In this document: one piece after another, positions 1-11,399 of the stretch | How positions within the stretch are numbered: position 1 is the stretch's first letter | Layout of the letters: each line of letters starts with the position of its first letter | DNA from: Ariolimax columbianus | Lineage: Eukaryota; Mollusca; Gastropoda; Stylommatophora; Arionidae | Length of the DNA: 64,000 nt | Assembly: GCA_036924085.1 (NCBI GenBank) | Contig: JAVGWX010000008.1 | Span: 48,033,019 to 48,097,018 of the forward strand | Direction: 5' to 3' | The notes under the pieces: generated by a model | Seen by the model: only the letters and a program-made list of their open reading frames with translations | Told to the model about the DNA's origin: nothing | The model's database searches: none | Position numbers and translations under genes: made by a program

Positions 1-183
1 GGTGTCTCTGTCAATTGTAGTTCATAATGAGGTTGCTAGCCTCGGGAACAACCTTTTTTACTCGTCTTTAGCAAAGTGCTTGAGATGTTAAAGTACTTTC
101 ATGTGTTACGACTCAGACTTCCCCCGCCTCCTTAAACTAATATAGCCAAAGTTGACTGTGTTGTTCTGATTTTGTTCTCAATC

Positions 184-335
184 CCCCCGCTACCGAGCCC
201 CGAACAGAACTTTGCAAGTAGTAGAATGTAGTATGGAAATCGGAATGCGTTGTGTCGCTAGTTTACAATTTGACTGCGATGTTTGCATCGTTCGATCCGG
301 CACATCCGCCTTTAGTGGCGTTTACTGTATTAAAA
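184..335 (-). repeat. SINE-A fragment (3' half)
   Basis: This is a diverged partial copy of SINE-A. It shares the blocks GGAATGCGTTGTGTCG and TTGACTGCGAT with the copies at 28697-29025 and 58649-59000. The minus strand is the sense strand of the element. The (GAA)n tail and the 5' half are missing. It directly abuts a LINE 3' end. Confidence 0.75.
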
Positions 336-800
336 AAGTCCGTACCTCGCCAGAGGAGGCACAGGCAGTGGTCTCTGACAGAGAGGGGTGGCGTAAGGTG
401 GTGGTCTTCCCTTTTTTTGGTTTTTTGCTTAGATGTTTGCCTCACTAGTTTCTACTGGTGGAGGCGCGCCATTTTTCACCGCAGACCGTAGTCCATTGGG
501 CGATATCAGGACTCATAAACCAGCGCTTTGATGCATGTGTGCATCTGTATGTACCTATGCTAGGTTTGTGCGCCCTCAGAAGCTAGCTCAACCAAAGTGC
601 AATGGAAGGGCTTTACCACGAAAGCGCGTGTGAAAGTTGTGCAAGGGTGTGCCTGTAGGACCGAGTCAAATGAAACAGAGTGAGGTGAGAAGACAGAGAA
701 GGGGAAGAGTGGCCCCCAGGGTGAGACCCTTGACGCATGGTGGTCTTCCCTGGTGCCCCAACGACATGACTGACGTTGCCAAGCTAAATTGAGCAATCAA
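336..800 (+). pseudogene. 3' end of a non-LTR retrotransposon ORF, split by SINE-C
   Basis: Positions 336-412 read SPEEAQAVVSDREGWRKVVV, the usual kind of C-terminus of a LINE ORF2 (acidic/Arg run followed by DRxxWR). The frame resumes after the SINE-C insertion at about 752 and stops near 768. A short 3' tail follows, ending in CAAACAACAAC at about 800. Only the last 35 or so codons are present, so the clade cannot be fixed. The break is explained by the 14-bp duplication described for SINE-C. Confidence 0.55.
413..737 (-). repeat. SINE-C insertion with 14-bp TSD
   Basis: A roughly 325-bp element is flanked by the direct repeat TGGTGGTCTTCCCT at 399-412 and 738-751. The plus strand starts with a T-rich run (413-428), so the element is on the minus strand with an A-rich 3' tail. 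A second copy lies at 30815-31115; both share TTTGCCTCACTAGTTTCTAC and long stretches after it. No clear tRNA-like A or B box was seen. The TSD and A-rich tail indicate target-primed insertion by a LINE. Confidence 0.75.
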
Positions 801-1022
801 ACAACAACGTGAAGCAAGAACACCTGTTCTTTGTTTTCTTAATTAAAGGCTAATCTTTATTATGGGTTAAACACCTGTTTTCATTAACAGTCTAATTGAT
901 TGAGAAATAAAGATTACTTGTCGTCGCGGTCTCCGAGGAGTGTGAAGATTGGAGTATTTTTTTTTAAACATCGTACAGAAAATATGACGCGTTACACAGT
1001 TCTCCAACAAATGCACTCCACG
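801..1022. other. No recognised feature
   Basis: AT-rich unique-looking sequence between the LINE 3' end and the first minisatellite. No extended frame or repeat was seen. Confidence 0.5.
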
Positions 1023-1510
1023 TCCTGTTTTCCTAGGTAACCCTTTCCAACTCTATCCAAGTCCTCCTATCCTGCGCCATCCACTCCAACTGTATCCACG
1101 TCCTCCTACCCTAGGCCATCCACTCCAACTTTATCCAGGTCCTCCTAACCTGGGCCATCCACTCCAACTTTATCCAGGTCCTCCTAACCTGGGCCATCCA
1201 CTCCAACTCTATCCAAGTCCTCCTATCCTGCGCCATCCACTCCAACTGTATCCACGTCCTCCTACCCTAGGCCATCCACTCCAACTTTATCCAGGTCCTC
1301 CTAACCTGGGCCATCCACTCCAACTCTATCCAGGTCCTCATATTCTATACCATCCGTTCCAACTTTATCCATGCCCTCCTATTTGGGGCCACCTCTTCCA
1401 ATTTTATCCGCGTCCTTCTGTCTTGGTCCATCCATCAGTTCCAACTTTGCCCACGTCCTCATGTCCTATGCTATCCATTTCAATTCTATCCATCTCTTCA
1501 TTGTTTCCTT
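1023..1510. repeat. 39-bp minisatellite
   Basis: About ten head-to-tail copies of a 39-bp unit built on CCACTCCAACT-TATCCA-GTCCTCCTA. The first copies are nearly identical and the right side decays into diverged copies from about 1330. The 113-codon open frame starting at 1371 runs out of this array and is not treated as a gene. Confidence 0.85.
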
Positions 1511-1939
1511 TATATTTGTCTCCACCCACTTTCTCCATGTGTGCTTAACTTTGCTTCCATCTCTCTTGCCCTGCCGATACCAGAACAGAGACTATCTTGT
1601 AACGCTATCAGCTAGTTTCCTTAATGCGCGTCATATCCAACACAAGCGCCTACACTTTACGTTTTGTTTCACTGAAATATCTGTTAATTTTTTCCCAACA
1701 GTTTCACGTTAAGGATCTGAATATACGCAACTAATTTCTCTATTCAGTAATGACGTATGCAAGAAAGATATCACGTCATGCGACATCCCATCAGAAAGGT
1801 GGGAAACGATTGTTCAGAATCGAGTTTTTTTGGAGAAAGTTGGAACGGCATTGTGGCTGCCGAAGCTTGTATGGGCCGTCCTGCTGCAGAGGAAAGGGAA
1901 AGATCAAATAGATCGAAGGACACACGGGCATGCAGTCTC

Positions 1940-2392
1940 CACAACATGATTGGACGATCTGTGTCAGGGACTGTCACTCCTCGGCATGGTTGAACGATCT
2001 GTGGCAAGGACTGTCACTCCTCGGCATGGTTGAACGATCTGTGGCAAGGACTGTCACTCCTCGGCATGGTTGAACGATCTGTGATAAGGACTGACACTCC
2101 TCGGCATGGTTGAACGATATGTGGCTAGGACTGTCACTCCTCGGCATGGTTGAACGATCTGTGATAAGGACTGTCACTCCTCGGCATGGTTGAACGATCT
2201 GTGGCAGGGACTGTCACTCCTCGGCATGGTTGAACGATCTGTGACAAGGACTGTCACTCCTCGGCATGGTTGAACGATCTGTGGCAAGAACTGTCACTCC
2301 TCGGCATGGTGAACGATCTGTGGCAGGGACTGTCACTCCTCGGTATGGTTGAACGATCTGTGGCAGAGACTGTCACTCGCGGATCGGCCTTA
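1940..2392. repeat. 40-bp minisatellite
   Basis: About eleven copies of a 40-bp unit containing CATGGTTGAACGATCTGTGG and CTGTCACTCCTCGG. The repeat starts fall exactly 40 bp apart (1984, 2024, 2064 and so on). One copy near 2310 lacks one T. Short open frames on both strands here are repeat artefacts. Confidence 0.95.
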
Positions 2393-2789
2393 ACAGTCAT
2401 AGCAGACAGTGTGGAAATACAGGAGAGAAAGCTGAACAAGCCTGACAAGGCGCGAAGCCCATGGTATACAAAGAACGAGACGCCAATGATAATAATGATG
2501 ATTCTGCAAGGAAATCTATTTATGAATGTCTAGTTTTCGCTTTTATTGTTCTCGATATATGAGCGACATAAAAGACCGAACTTTACATTAACGTTGCAGA
2601 TTCCTATGTAATGCTTATTAACTTATTTTAAACAATAACAGAAGCAGTAATAACTCCCCATGTGTACAAAGCACATACTAGAGCCAGGTCAATAAACCTT
2701 TCCATAACCTACGCTGAAAGGCATAAACAGAACAAAAAGCGAAAAGAAAGAAGAAGAAGCATAATTTTGATCAACTTATTGAGCCTCAC
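2393..2789. other. No recognised feature
   Basis: AT-rich sequence between an array and a SINE-D copy. No protein or RNA feature was recognised. Confidence 0.4.
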
Positions 2790-3182
2790 CGATGTTTTCA
2801 CCAAACGGCTGTTGTTGTTGTTGTTGTCTCGAACGCCCACAATGAGTAGGTTTACTCTTTTGTACGCCCTGAAAAGGACGTTAATTGGCGAGTTTCAGTA
2901 TCTTTCCTCACATCCGAGCGTGCTGATGAAGGTGGACCCGGGTCATGCAGGCGGTTGTGCTATGATTGGCTTCATCTGCCTGTCGCTCACTACTAGGGGG
3001 ACCACGTCCATCCCTTAGCTAGTTAGCCAGGCTGCCATGAAAACAGTCCGTTTCCTGGGAGGGATCGAGGAAGCCAAGGTAAGGGTCTTGGCCAGTATAT
3101 TTTTCTTGACCCTGACTTAACTTGTCTGGTCAGTATGGTATGTCTGACCAGACGTTAGTCTCTCCCCTCCCCCCCCCCTCCT
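2790..3182 (-). repeat. SINE-D copy
   Basis: This is the most complete SINE-D copy. Its diagnostic blocks are CACAATGAGTAGGTTTACTC, GCGGTTGTGCTATG and CAGACGTTAGTCT. The plus strand begins with (GTT)n at 2810-2828, so the element is on the minus strand with an (AAC)n tail. Other copies are at 5925-6115 (opposite orientation), 9325-9650, 13640-13880 and 30040-30365. No protein frame or convincing Pol III box was seen, so 'SINE' is an inference from size, tail and dispersion. Confidence 0.75.
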
Positions 3183-4299
3183 CCTTCCCAACCACACCAC
3201 CAAACGACAAACTGAAATTGGCATACATTAAAAAAAGCGATATTCAAAAGTGATTCACCTAAAGTATCTGTCACACATGGGCAGACATTTTCCATGACAA
3301 CACTTTCATAAAAAATGTATGAGGTTCATTCTGCTGGGAATACAGTTTTGGAGTCTTCACTGTACGAGGAATAATATATGTGTGAGGTGCTGTGACAAAA
3401 CTATGTGTGGCATCACTTCAAACCACGGTCTTTTGAACAAAATGTTAGATAGTTCACTGTGATTGTTGGACAACTATAAATAAAGCCAGTACTATTTCAG
3501 AAACATTCGTGGTGATGAGTGTTAGGTCTTGACTGTACGATGTTTAAACTTGTTATGATGTTGTATAGTCAAAGATAAGGTCAGTTTTATAATAGACAAT
3601 AGTCAGGGATACGTTCCATACTCGATGCAGGACGCTCATAGTGGTGTTAGCTAGGCCAACTCTAAGAATGGTGATCGGGTGACTTCGAGCACCCGAGTTT
3701 TATTTGCTGCCGAGGTAAATGAAATCATCCATAGAGTTGACATGCTAAACCGTCGCCGTTTAGCACAATTTGTGTTCCGTTTTATCAAGGGCGTCCCTTT
3801 TCCACCAGATTTGTAAGTAGGTCAAACGTATCAAGGATGAGAAACGATCCTCTACCCCCGCGGTAATTCACACACTATCTGGTTAGGGCAAATCTGAAAG
3901 ACATCATCCTTATTTCATGCAGCCTGGGACTCAACCACTCATCGTGTTCGTGAACAGTTGATGCAACGGACTCTTGCCGCCTAAGCGAACTATCTACCTT
4001 CCTACACACGCACCTAATATGTTCCAGCTGAACCTGATGTTAGCCTTCACGCTCAAAATATAACATCGTAAATTACAATCTTGTTAGCGTGACACACATT
4101 TCTCCAGCCTCTCGTCACACAACCTTTGCTGTAAGTACCATCTAATTCTAATACGCATCCTCGGACTGCAGCTTCTGTGATATGAAAATGTACCTATTCA
4201 TGACCAAGACATTATCACATCAAACTACTGGATTTACAAACAATCAACTAATAAAAAATATGGCCACTCCTTGCTGAGCACAGGTCTTCAACAACTACA
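3183..4299. other. No recognised feature
   Basis: About 1.1 kb without a convincing frame, repeat or RNA gene. A small hairpin, GGGTGACTTCGAGCACCC, sits near 3677-3694; I assign no function. The stretch ATGCTAAACCGTCGCCGTTT near 3741 faintly resembles part of the LINE relic at 35330-35700 and may be an old LINE trace. Confidence 0.35.
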
Positions 4300-4560
4300 C
4301 GCCAAGCCTTCCTAGTATGATCCATCCTAGCCAATTCTGTCAGGATGTTGCCTGCCACCCTGATATTGGCATCCAACCCTCTCTACACGCAAGCCTTCCT
4401 AGCATGATCTAGCCTAGCCAGTTCTGTCAGGATGTTGCCTGCCGCCCTGATATTAGCATCCAACTCTCTCTACACCCCAAACCTTCCTAGTATGATCTAG
4501 CCTAGCCAGTTCTGTCCGGATCTTGCCTGCCGCCCTGATATTGGCATCCAACTCTCTCTT
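4300..4560. repeat. 87-bp tandem triplication
   Basis: Three consecutive copies of an 87-bp segment containing CCTTCCTAGTATGAT and CAGTTCTGTC-GGAT-TTGCCTGCC. The unit starts at about 4304, 4391 and 4479. The period is a multiple of three. The array adjoins a minus-strand LINE relic and may derive from LINE coding sequence. Confidence 0.75.
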
Positions 4561-4619
4561 CACGAATGTCTCAGTCGTTCGTCATTTATCCTGCCCTGTG
4601 GATTTCAGGACAGAGACTT

Positions 4620-5015
4620 TATGTTATCAGCTGGTTTCCGTAATGTTTGACCTATCCAGAGCCGTCTCCGTATGTATCTCCTCTACTGGTATCTGTCCTG
4701 TTCCTTCCAATAGTTCTCCATTTGTTTTCTTATCGTACCATTTCCACCCTTTTAATCTGCGCAGGCTTAAACAAAGGGACATTGTTGTCTGCCTTGTTTC
4801 ATAACCATATAACATAACTAACTTTACACTAGAGTTGCATACTTTTATTTTCATGGTAGTTTTAATTTATTTTGTATTCCACAACGTCCCAAATGCAACG
4901 AAGTCTTCTCTTTCCGTCTGTATTTTCATACCTTAACATCATTTATGTACTTCATAATATGTTACTTTTTGCTGCCAAGATATATGAAAGATTCCACATT
5001 CAAAATCGTCCTATG
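4620..5015 (-). pseudogene. LINE ORF2 C-terminal fragment (CR1-like)
   Basis: Minus-strand frames read FIYLGSKK, then NDVKV, then NSSVKLVMLYGYET with frame changes between them. These match the post-reverse-transcriptase region of CR1/RTE-like LINEs (the xYLGS and LLYGxETW signatures, which also occur in the element at 47464-56935). No catalytic motif is present. It is a decayed relic of about 130 codons. Confidence 0.6.
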
Positions 5016-5533
5016 GCCTAATTAATAATGTCCTACTTTTCCTTACCTTGAAGCTGTTATTTTCTTAATTCTCAACACTTTTGTAAGAATCCTTCAAGAT
5101 TTTCAAGATAAATAAATAATGTGACTATTTGAGAAAGTTGATGAAAGATAACTTATCTGGTACAATGAGCCTCTCGTGGTAGTCAATGTGCCAAGCACCC
5201 AGTAATTAATTAAGCACAGCTCCATCTCTGATAGAATTAGTGTAATTACAGAACAGACCTCTTGTATCCAGGCTTAAAATATTCTATTTGACTCATGACC
5301 CAATCACACTCTCTCCAGCACTTTGTGCAGATTGATGTTCACGAAATGTAATTCATAGTCGGGAACAGTGACCTCATAATTAGCATTAATACGTCTTGCC
5401 TGGTTGGATGGACTTCGTGATGTGTTGTGAGTGGACGTGTAGATGGATAACAAAGGCAAACGGTTAAGAAAGACCTATAAAGCAGACACTGTTGTTAAAG
5501 CTTTGTTGTGAGTACGGATACACTAGTCCGTTT
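5016..5533. other. No recognised feature
   Basis: AT-rich DNA between a LINE relic and a minisatellite. Nothing was recognised. Confidence 0.4.
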
Positions 5534-5850
5534 AGGCACAACATACTGGCAAAAATATCGAGTCAGGGTCAGGCACAACATACTGGCAGAAATGTCGTGT
5601 CAGGGTCAGGCACAACATACTGACAGAAATATCGTGTCAGGGTCAGGCATTACACACTGACAGAAATATCATGTCAGAGTCAGGCACAACATACTGGCAG
5701 AAATATCGTGTCAGCGTCAGGCACAACATACTTGCAGAAATATCGTGTCAGGGTCAGGCACTATATACTGTCAGAAATATCGTGTCAGAGTCAGGCACAA
5801 AATATTGGCAGAAATATCGTGTCAGGGTCAGACACAGTGTACTGATAAAA
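5534..5850. repeat. 37-bp minisatellite
   Basis: About eight copies of a 37-bp unit containing GGCACAACATACTGGCAGAA and TCGTGTCAGGGTCA, with occasional substitutions. The short open frame across it is an artefact. Confidence 0.92.
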
Positions 5851-5924
5851 ATCATTATCTCTTTTCCAATTAGATTTCCGGTAAACAGGATGTTTTCAAG
5901 GCAGTCTGGCTGACAAGATGTGGA

Positions 5925-6115
5925 TAGACTTGATCCCCATAGTAGTGAGCATCAAGTAGATGAAACCATACATAGCACAACCACCTGGAAGATCCCAGTC
6001 CACCTTCATCAGCACGTTTGGGATATAAGAGAAGCTACTTCAACTCGCCACACAAAGCTCTTTTCAGGACGCACCAAATAGAAAATACTCGTTGTGGACA
6101 TATAACAAGAAGAAA
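5925..6115 (+). repeat. SINE-D partial copy, opposite orientation
   Basis: This stretch is the reverse complement of the tail half of the other SINE-D copies, sharing the AGCACAACC and CACCTTCATCAGCACG regions and TTTTCAGGACG. It ends in ATAACAAGAAGAAAG, in the place of the (AAC)n tail. It is more diverged than the 2790-3182 copy. Confidence 0.6.
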
Positions 6116-6429
6116 GGCTTTGTAGTACCGACTTTCTGTGAGGTGGGATTACCCGACCGCGCACCCATTCCTGGTCTTTCTTTAACAGCAAGCCAAATTA
6201 TCCATATACAGCTAAATAGACTGGAGCGTTGTCGATATATTTGCTATACTTTGCGTGAAGGGGATAAGAACACTGCAAGACAGTCGCTGTTCTGGAATCA
6301 GAAAGATAAGAAACACAGAAGTCATTCAAGAGATTTGCCAAGTCATATATCAAAAAGCCTTCAACTGAGAAATGCTAACATTTTATAAATACAAAGGCGT
6401 TAGCGAATAGTAATACTGTAACCTGCCAA

Positions 6430-7235
6430 GCAGGTCTTTAGAGGCATATAAGGGGGATTGGACTTGGGGATGGGTGATCCAAGAGCTCGAGAAAACCTGG
6501 AAAGAGGTTTGATAGACAGGCGTGGCAGCCTACACCCAGACTCTGATGAGTTTTCTGATGCTTGCGTGGAGGTTTGCTCCAACCATGAAGCCGAAATCAT
6601 AGCACTTGAAGCTGCTTGGTACCATCTGATAGTTTGTTATGCCTTTTCTTCAATGGCCCAAAACATTGTTATTTTTACAGATTCGATGTCAGTCCTTTAA
6701 GTATTAGAAGTTGCTGATAATTGTAGACCTGATCTTATCCAAATGTCTCAAAACATTTACCACATTATCACTTCCGATGTGGTCAAAATAGTTTTGCAGT
6801 GGATCCCTGGACACTCAAACACACCTGACAATGACAAGGCAGACAGACTAGCAAAAAAGGGATCAATTCAAGAACAGCCACACGCAGCAAAAACTTCACA
6901 AATAACCAAACAACTCATAAGAACAGCAAAATAAAAATAAAAACGTTGCTAACAGATGAACAATGGAAAACACGGGGAGGGAGGTCTACAGACATATGGC
7001 AAGCCCCAGTCCAAATGATAGTTTTGATCAACTCACAAGGAAGGATTAGAGCACCATTGTCCGACTGAGAAGCCAACACATCCCACTAAACAAGCACCTG
7101 AACAAAACTCAACCACAACACACTCCAAAGTGTACACACCCGAACGAAACCGCTGATCTTCATCTCGTTGAGTGCTCAGCGATGTTAGGGAAATGCTTCT
7201 TCGTCGGAGGCCAGATAAATTGAACACTTTCTATG
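6430..7235 (+). pseudogene. LINE ORF2 RNase H and C-terminal relic
   Basis: The plus-strand frames contain successive RNase H motifs: HEAEIIALEAAW (catalytic Glu), VIFTDSMSVL (catalytic Asp) and LQWIPGHSNTPDNDKADRLA (His and last Asp region). A stop codon separates the second and third. Beyond about 6940 a decayed zinc-knuckle-like C-terminus follows (VRLRSQHIPLNKHL, then HLVECS). RNase H C-terminal to RT is known in I, Jockey-related and allied LINE clades. The first catalytic Asp region is not recognisable. The sequence differs from the 22557, 36590 and 47824 copies, so it is a separate lineage. Confidence 0.75.
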
Positions 7236-7897
7236 GCACTAGACAACAACTGTTAAACACGTGCAGATAGCATTACATGGTATTGGGCTGAAGGGCGAGA
7301 GCTCGTATGCTGCTGAATCAAAGAGAACAATACCAACGTAGCAGATCTGGGAAATAAGAGAAAATTTATGACAGACGTGGCGTGTCTTATAGTCCGTCTT
7401 TAGCAATTTTCTACTAAATTGCGTGTCAGATCCAAATGATTTTTCACATGCATCCTTAGAATATCTGTGACGCTAAAACATTGATATTATTTAGTCTATA
7501 GATGTTAAGAATTTTTGCTCATCGGTGAATTCCTTCGATCTTTTAGGACCATTGCAAAGAAATGGCTTTACATTTTAAAATTTTACAGTACACAGCTTAA
7601 TTGTGCGTCGTATTTTGTTCATAGGTGTAACTCCAATGTCTTGACAGATCAATTTATTTTTTGTGTTGTCTTTTATATACAATCGTAAAAAATGTCACCA
7701 ATATGCAACAGTTAGTACAACTCTTCGGTCACCATTAGACCCCAAGGTTGTATCAACTGCGCAGCTACGTCTATGTTGCTTAAAGCATATGAATTTAGAA
7801 ATGTTTTTGTTGTCATTGTATGTACACTTTGTTGTTTTGATAAAAAATACTCTAATTCATCCAAGGCTGCTAATCAGTACGTCCACAAACGATGATA
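7236..7897. other. No recognised feature
   Basis: AT-rich sequence. It could include the deleted end of the adjacent Tc1-like element, but no terminal inverted repeat was identified. Confidence 0.35.
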
Positions 7898-8291
7898 TTA
7901 ATCATCCGAATCTGTCGATTGAAAGAGGTTGATAATTGTTACTGGCTGGACAAATTGTAATACATCTCGTTGCCAGTACTGTACTACTTCCCGGAGCACA
8001 TGTTCAACACATTTCTCCCAGAACTCAATGTCTATTTTTGAAAGGTACTCACGTGTCAGCACTTTAACATCACATATTAAAAATTTTTTAGTTCTGTTCC
8101 GCAACTTGTCCTTTGAATTTAGCCCACACAAGCTCTATAGGGTTTAGATGCGCATGGCATGCAGGTAGTGGCAGAGAAGTGTAACCGTACTCTTCAATGA
8201 TTTTGTCAATATGATACACCTTTGTCGAATTTGTATTGTTCCTCACAAGCTGCATCAACTCGGATTTCAAATACGTGTCTTCGAAATTCAC
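7898..8291 (-). pseudogene. Tc1/mariner-superfamily transposase C-terminus
   Basis: On the minus strand one frame reads ACHAHLNPIELVWAKFKG. This matches the last catalytic block of IS630/Tc1-type DDE transposases (PxxxxLNPIExxW with the catalytic Glu). A frame shift then leads to DVKVLTREYLSKIDIEFWEK, typical of the C-terminal tail. About 130 codons remain; the DNA-binding domain and the first two catalytic acids are absent. No inverted repeat was found. It is a dead fragment. Confidence 0.65.
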
Positions 8292-8545
8292 ATTATCCTT
8301 ATCCTACTATGTCTTAATTTGAGCTTACAAACTTTAGTATACTAAGCCACAGATTGACTGAGGTAGGGTGGCCTTTCCTTTCCTGTCTGTTTTGTACGTC
8401 CCTATTCGAATGCCAGGTACCCTTTTACAGCTGGATCGCCTGAAGTGTGTTAGTTGTTGTAGTTGAACCACGTACCTAAAATTAACGTCTTTAATATCGT
8501 TCAGAAGACTCTGCAGAGTATGTATAAAACCAGTGTCTTTTACAT

Positions 8546-8690
8546 TCACTTGATTTTAAAATACTTATGCGCATTCAATATATTCCTGAATGCATTAATT
8601 GACTCTGCCTCCATTTTTTCTTGTGGCAATGCATTCCATGCATTCACTACTCTCTGACTTAACAAGGACAACAAGTAGCAGATATCATAT
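8546..8690 (-). pseudogene. LINE ORF2 extreme C-terminus (L2/CR1-type)
   Basis: The minus strand encodes LSQRVVNAWNALPQEKMEAE and then SINAFRNIL. This resembles the well-known tail of animal L2/CR1-type reverse transcriptase proteins (FFSxRVVxxWNxLPxxVVxAxSVNxFKNxLD). Only about 45 codons are recognisable. Confidence 0.6.
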
Positions 8691-8942
8691 GAAAAGGTAA
8701 GTACATGAATTGACGTCCAGCTTGCGATTTTATGTGCTAAGATGCGACTAAAGGTTGTGCATGGCGCTTGCATTTTGTAAATAACACTGCTATAAAACTG
8801 CATTGCAAATAACTGCAATCATGCTTTCATAGAAGTTTTTAGGGATAGTCCAATGTTGTGTGTTGGACATTCTTCAACAAATCATTGGAATCAGGCTGTT
8901 AAAGAAGCTATCAAGGGTTGGTTGTTGATGTTGAATTCCCAC

Positions 8943-9140
8943 AGGGGACTGAGTGGTCTCGAGGTAAGATCTCGACCTCGGGTGTTGAAGGTCGCGGGTT
9001 TAAATCACGGCGCAGACCGGAATTTTCACGTGGATTTTCTGGTATTTTCCAGGATCTTTGGGTAGCGATCGGACGCCCGCGTGCAGTTGGAATTGGAAAA
9101 GAGTTGGCCGTGTAACAGCCGCTGCCCGGGCACAATTCAA
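8943..9140 (+). repeat. SINE-B copy (tRNA-derived)
   Basis: The head contains GAGTGGTCTCGAGGTAAGA (A-box-like) and, 30 or so bases on, GCGGGTTTAAATCACGG (B-box-like, diverged from GGTTCGAATCC). The body GATC-TGGGTAGCGATCGGAC matches the copies at 14288-14525, 37930-38095 and 63425-63665. The tRNA-like head implies an internal Pol III promoter. The B box is mutated, so this copy is probably silent. Confidence 0.75.
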
Positions 9141-9324
9141 AATTATTTTACAATTCTAGCCAATCTATTACGGCATCCTCGCTGGTGCTAGGAGTTCGTC
9201 CATTGTTCTTTGGTTCTCCAAGAATATGGAGAAGAACAGATCACTTATGGGTTAATCAGTATGCAATGACGTTTATTCTTCTACTAAACAGAACTAAACA
9301 AAACAAAACTAAACTAAACTAATT

Positions 9325-9652
9325 CCTACAATAAGTATGTTTGGTCTTCTGTGCGCCCTGAAATGGCAGTAAGTGGCGGGTTGCTGTAGCTTTTCTGACA
9401 TTGTGATTGCGCTGATTAAGGTAGACCACGGTACATCAGAAGGTTGTGCTATGATTGGTTTCATCTGCTTGTTGCTCACTACTACGGGGATCATATTGAT
9501 CCTCCACATTGTTATTCATGTTGTCACGAAAACATCCCGTTACGAGTTAGAACTACGAGGAAGTAAGGTGAGGGTCTTAGCCAGAATATTTTACCTGACC
9601 CTGACTAACATGTCTGATCAGTATGTTTTACGTTAGTCTCCTCTCCCCTTTC
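9325..9652 (-). repeat. SINE-D copy
   Basis: It matches the 2790-3182 copy through TGCGCCCTGAAA, GGTTGTGCTATGATTGG and GTTAGTCTC-TCTCCCC. The (GTT)n run at the tail end is lost. Confidence 0.75.
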
Positions 9653-10519
9653 AATAAATAACTGGAATCAGGCTCTCAAATAAGCAGAGTTGGACCTATG
9701 TTCCAACACATGGGAGTGACAAGGTCATTGAACTATTTAAAATATAAACCTCTTTTAGAGACCTGATAATCCCCAGAACAATCCATGTCACGTGACAGTG
9801 GTGTAAATGTAAACAGTAGATTTGGTGACAGATTCTTGATCACAAATCACTTTTAGCGAACACAATAATTTGAAATGAGAACACAGTGTATTTATTCAGA
9901 GTATGTGTGTATGTGTGTACCATTCTATGTCTATAGTGTGTGAGCTGGTGATGATCAGGATAACGCAATGGCTTCCCTTGTAATGGTCGTCACTGACAAA
10001 AAAACCGCTCCTGTGGTTTTCTCACTTTTTTAAACCAACACATTGTGCTGTATTATTTAACGGTAGAGTAGATAGCCTGTGCATTCATCATCAGTCTATG
10101 GTGCCAGTTAGTTTAAATGTAAGGATTGTCAATGATGTGTTCGGTATTTTCTTGATTACTCACATGAAACACATTCCGAGATGTGAACAAAGCAAAAATA
10201 TTCGTGTCTCTATCGCCTTGTGAGATACATGTTCTCGGGAAAGACTTCGAGAGTAAGGCTTGACGAAAAATCCGGAGTTGAAGAACTTAAACAGTTTAGT
10301 TGTGGTTCCGTCACTTTTCTGGAAACTTCTAAGACTTTGCTGATTCCATGATATATCGACAATGTCTTTCCTTGGATCAATTAGCTTTCTGGAGATGTAC
10401 AGGGGAGGACTGCTGTGCGTGGAACAGCTTGTTCTCAATAGAAAGATACCCATACTTGTGACCTGGAAAGGCGATCCAGCTTCACCATACGGTATCCCTA
10501 TTCAATTAAGATGTTGAAA
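9653..10519. other. No recognised feature
   Basis: Mostly unique-looking DNA with a short TGTGTATG run near 9903. No supported gene was seen. Confidence 0.4.
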
Positions 10520-10800
10520 TGTTCGTACCATGCTGACTGGAATGTCCGTAGTATGCTTTATGAAATTTTCGCACCATGGTCACTGGAATGACTGTACTAT
10601 TCTCACTGGAATGTCTGCTCCATGCTCACTAGAATAACTGTACTATTCTCACTGGATTGTCTGCTCCATGCTCATTAGAATGACTGTACTATGGTCACTG
10701 GAATGTCTGCTCCATCCTCACTGAAATGACTGTACTATGCTCACTGGAATGACTGTACTATGCTTACTGGAATGTCCGTGCCATACTCACTAGAATTACC
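10520..10800. repeat. 23-bp minisatellite
   Basis: About twelve units of 23 bp built on CTCACTGGAATGACTGTACT. Two variants alternate (GACTGTACTAT- and GTCTGCTCCAT-), giving a 46-bp higher-order period in part of the array. Confidence 0.85.
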
Positions 10801-11399
10801 ATATCATCATCATAATAATAATGTTCGCGTAGGCGTCAAAGGACAGTTGCGTCAATCGACCAGTGCCATGTTTATCTACTGAGGCTGTGTCCATGCGCCA
10901 GGTGGGGCCGTGTACTCCGCAGCCTTGGGATGATATCCACGAGGTGTGTGTTAGACCAATGCTTGTGTCAAGCCTTCCGTGTCTGTCCGTGTCAACCTGT
11001 TTTTACGTGTCCGCCGCCAAGGCTTCTGATTGTGTCTACCTTTTGATCAGCGTGACCCAGCGTGAGAATACGAGGTTAGGAGATGTACCTTAAGGGGAGG
11101 GAGAGACGGGCAGGAGGAAGTCGACTTCAGTCCGAGCAGAAATGTCCTTTAGTGATAATCTGGACCTAATTCTTTAAGCGGAACGCCGAACTCCATCATG
11201 GACTGGTTTCCCCACGGTTTAAGTCAGGCATGATAAGCTGCAAAATCCAGCATAACAAACAATGGAATGACTCTACTATAGTCATTGGATTATCCGATAA
11301 CCCGCATGATACACGTGATGTCAGGAATACACGTGTTATAAATGACGTTTTAAAAAGACTAGACATAAACGTTAGAGCACTTCAAGAAATTCGAAAGTC
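10801..11399. other. No recognised gene; short ATC/ATA microsatellite
   Basis: Starts with (ATC)n(ATA)n at 10802-10822. The open frame at 10863-11093 shows no recognisable domain and is not called as a gene. Confidence 0.35.

Noticed and set aside
10801..10900. Shared AATAATAATGTTCG with 42016-42040 as a SINE pair
   Set aside because: Similarity could not be followed beyond about 15-20 bases by eye; it may be just two triplet-tailed scraps.
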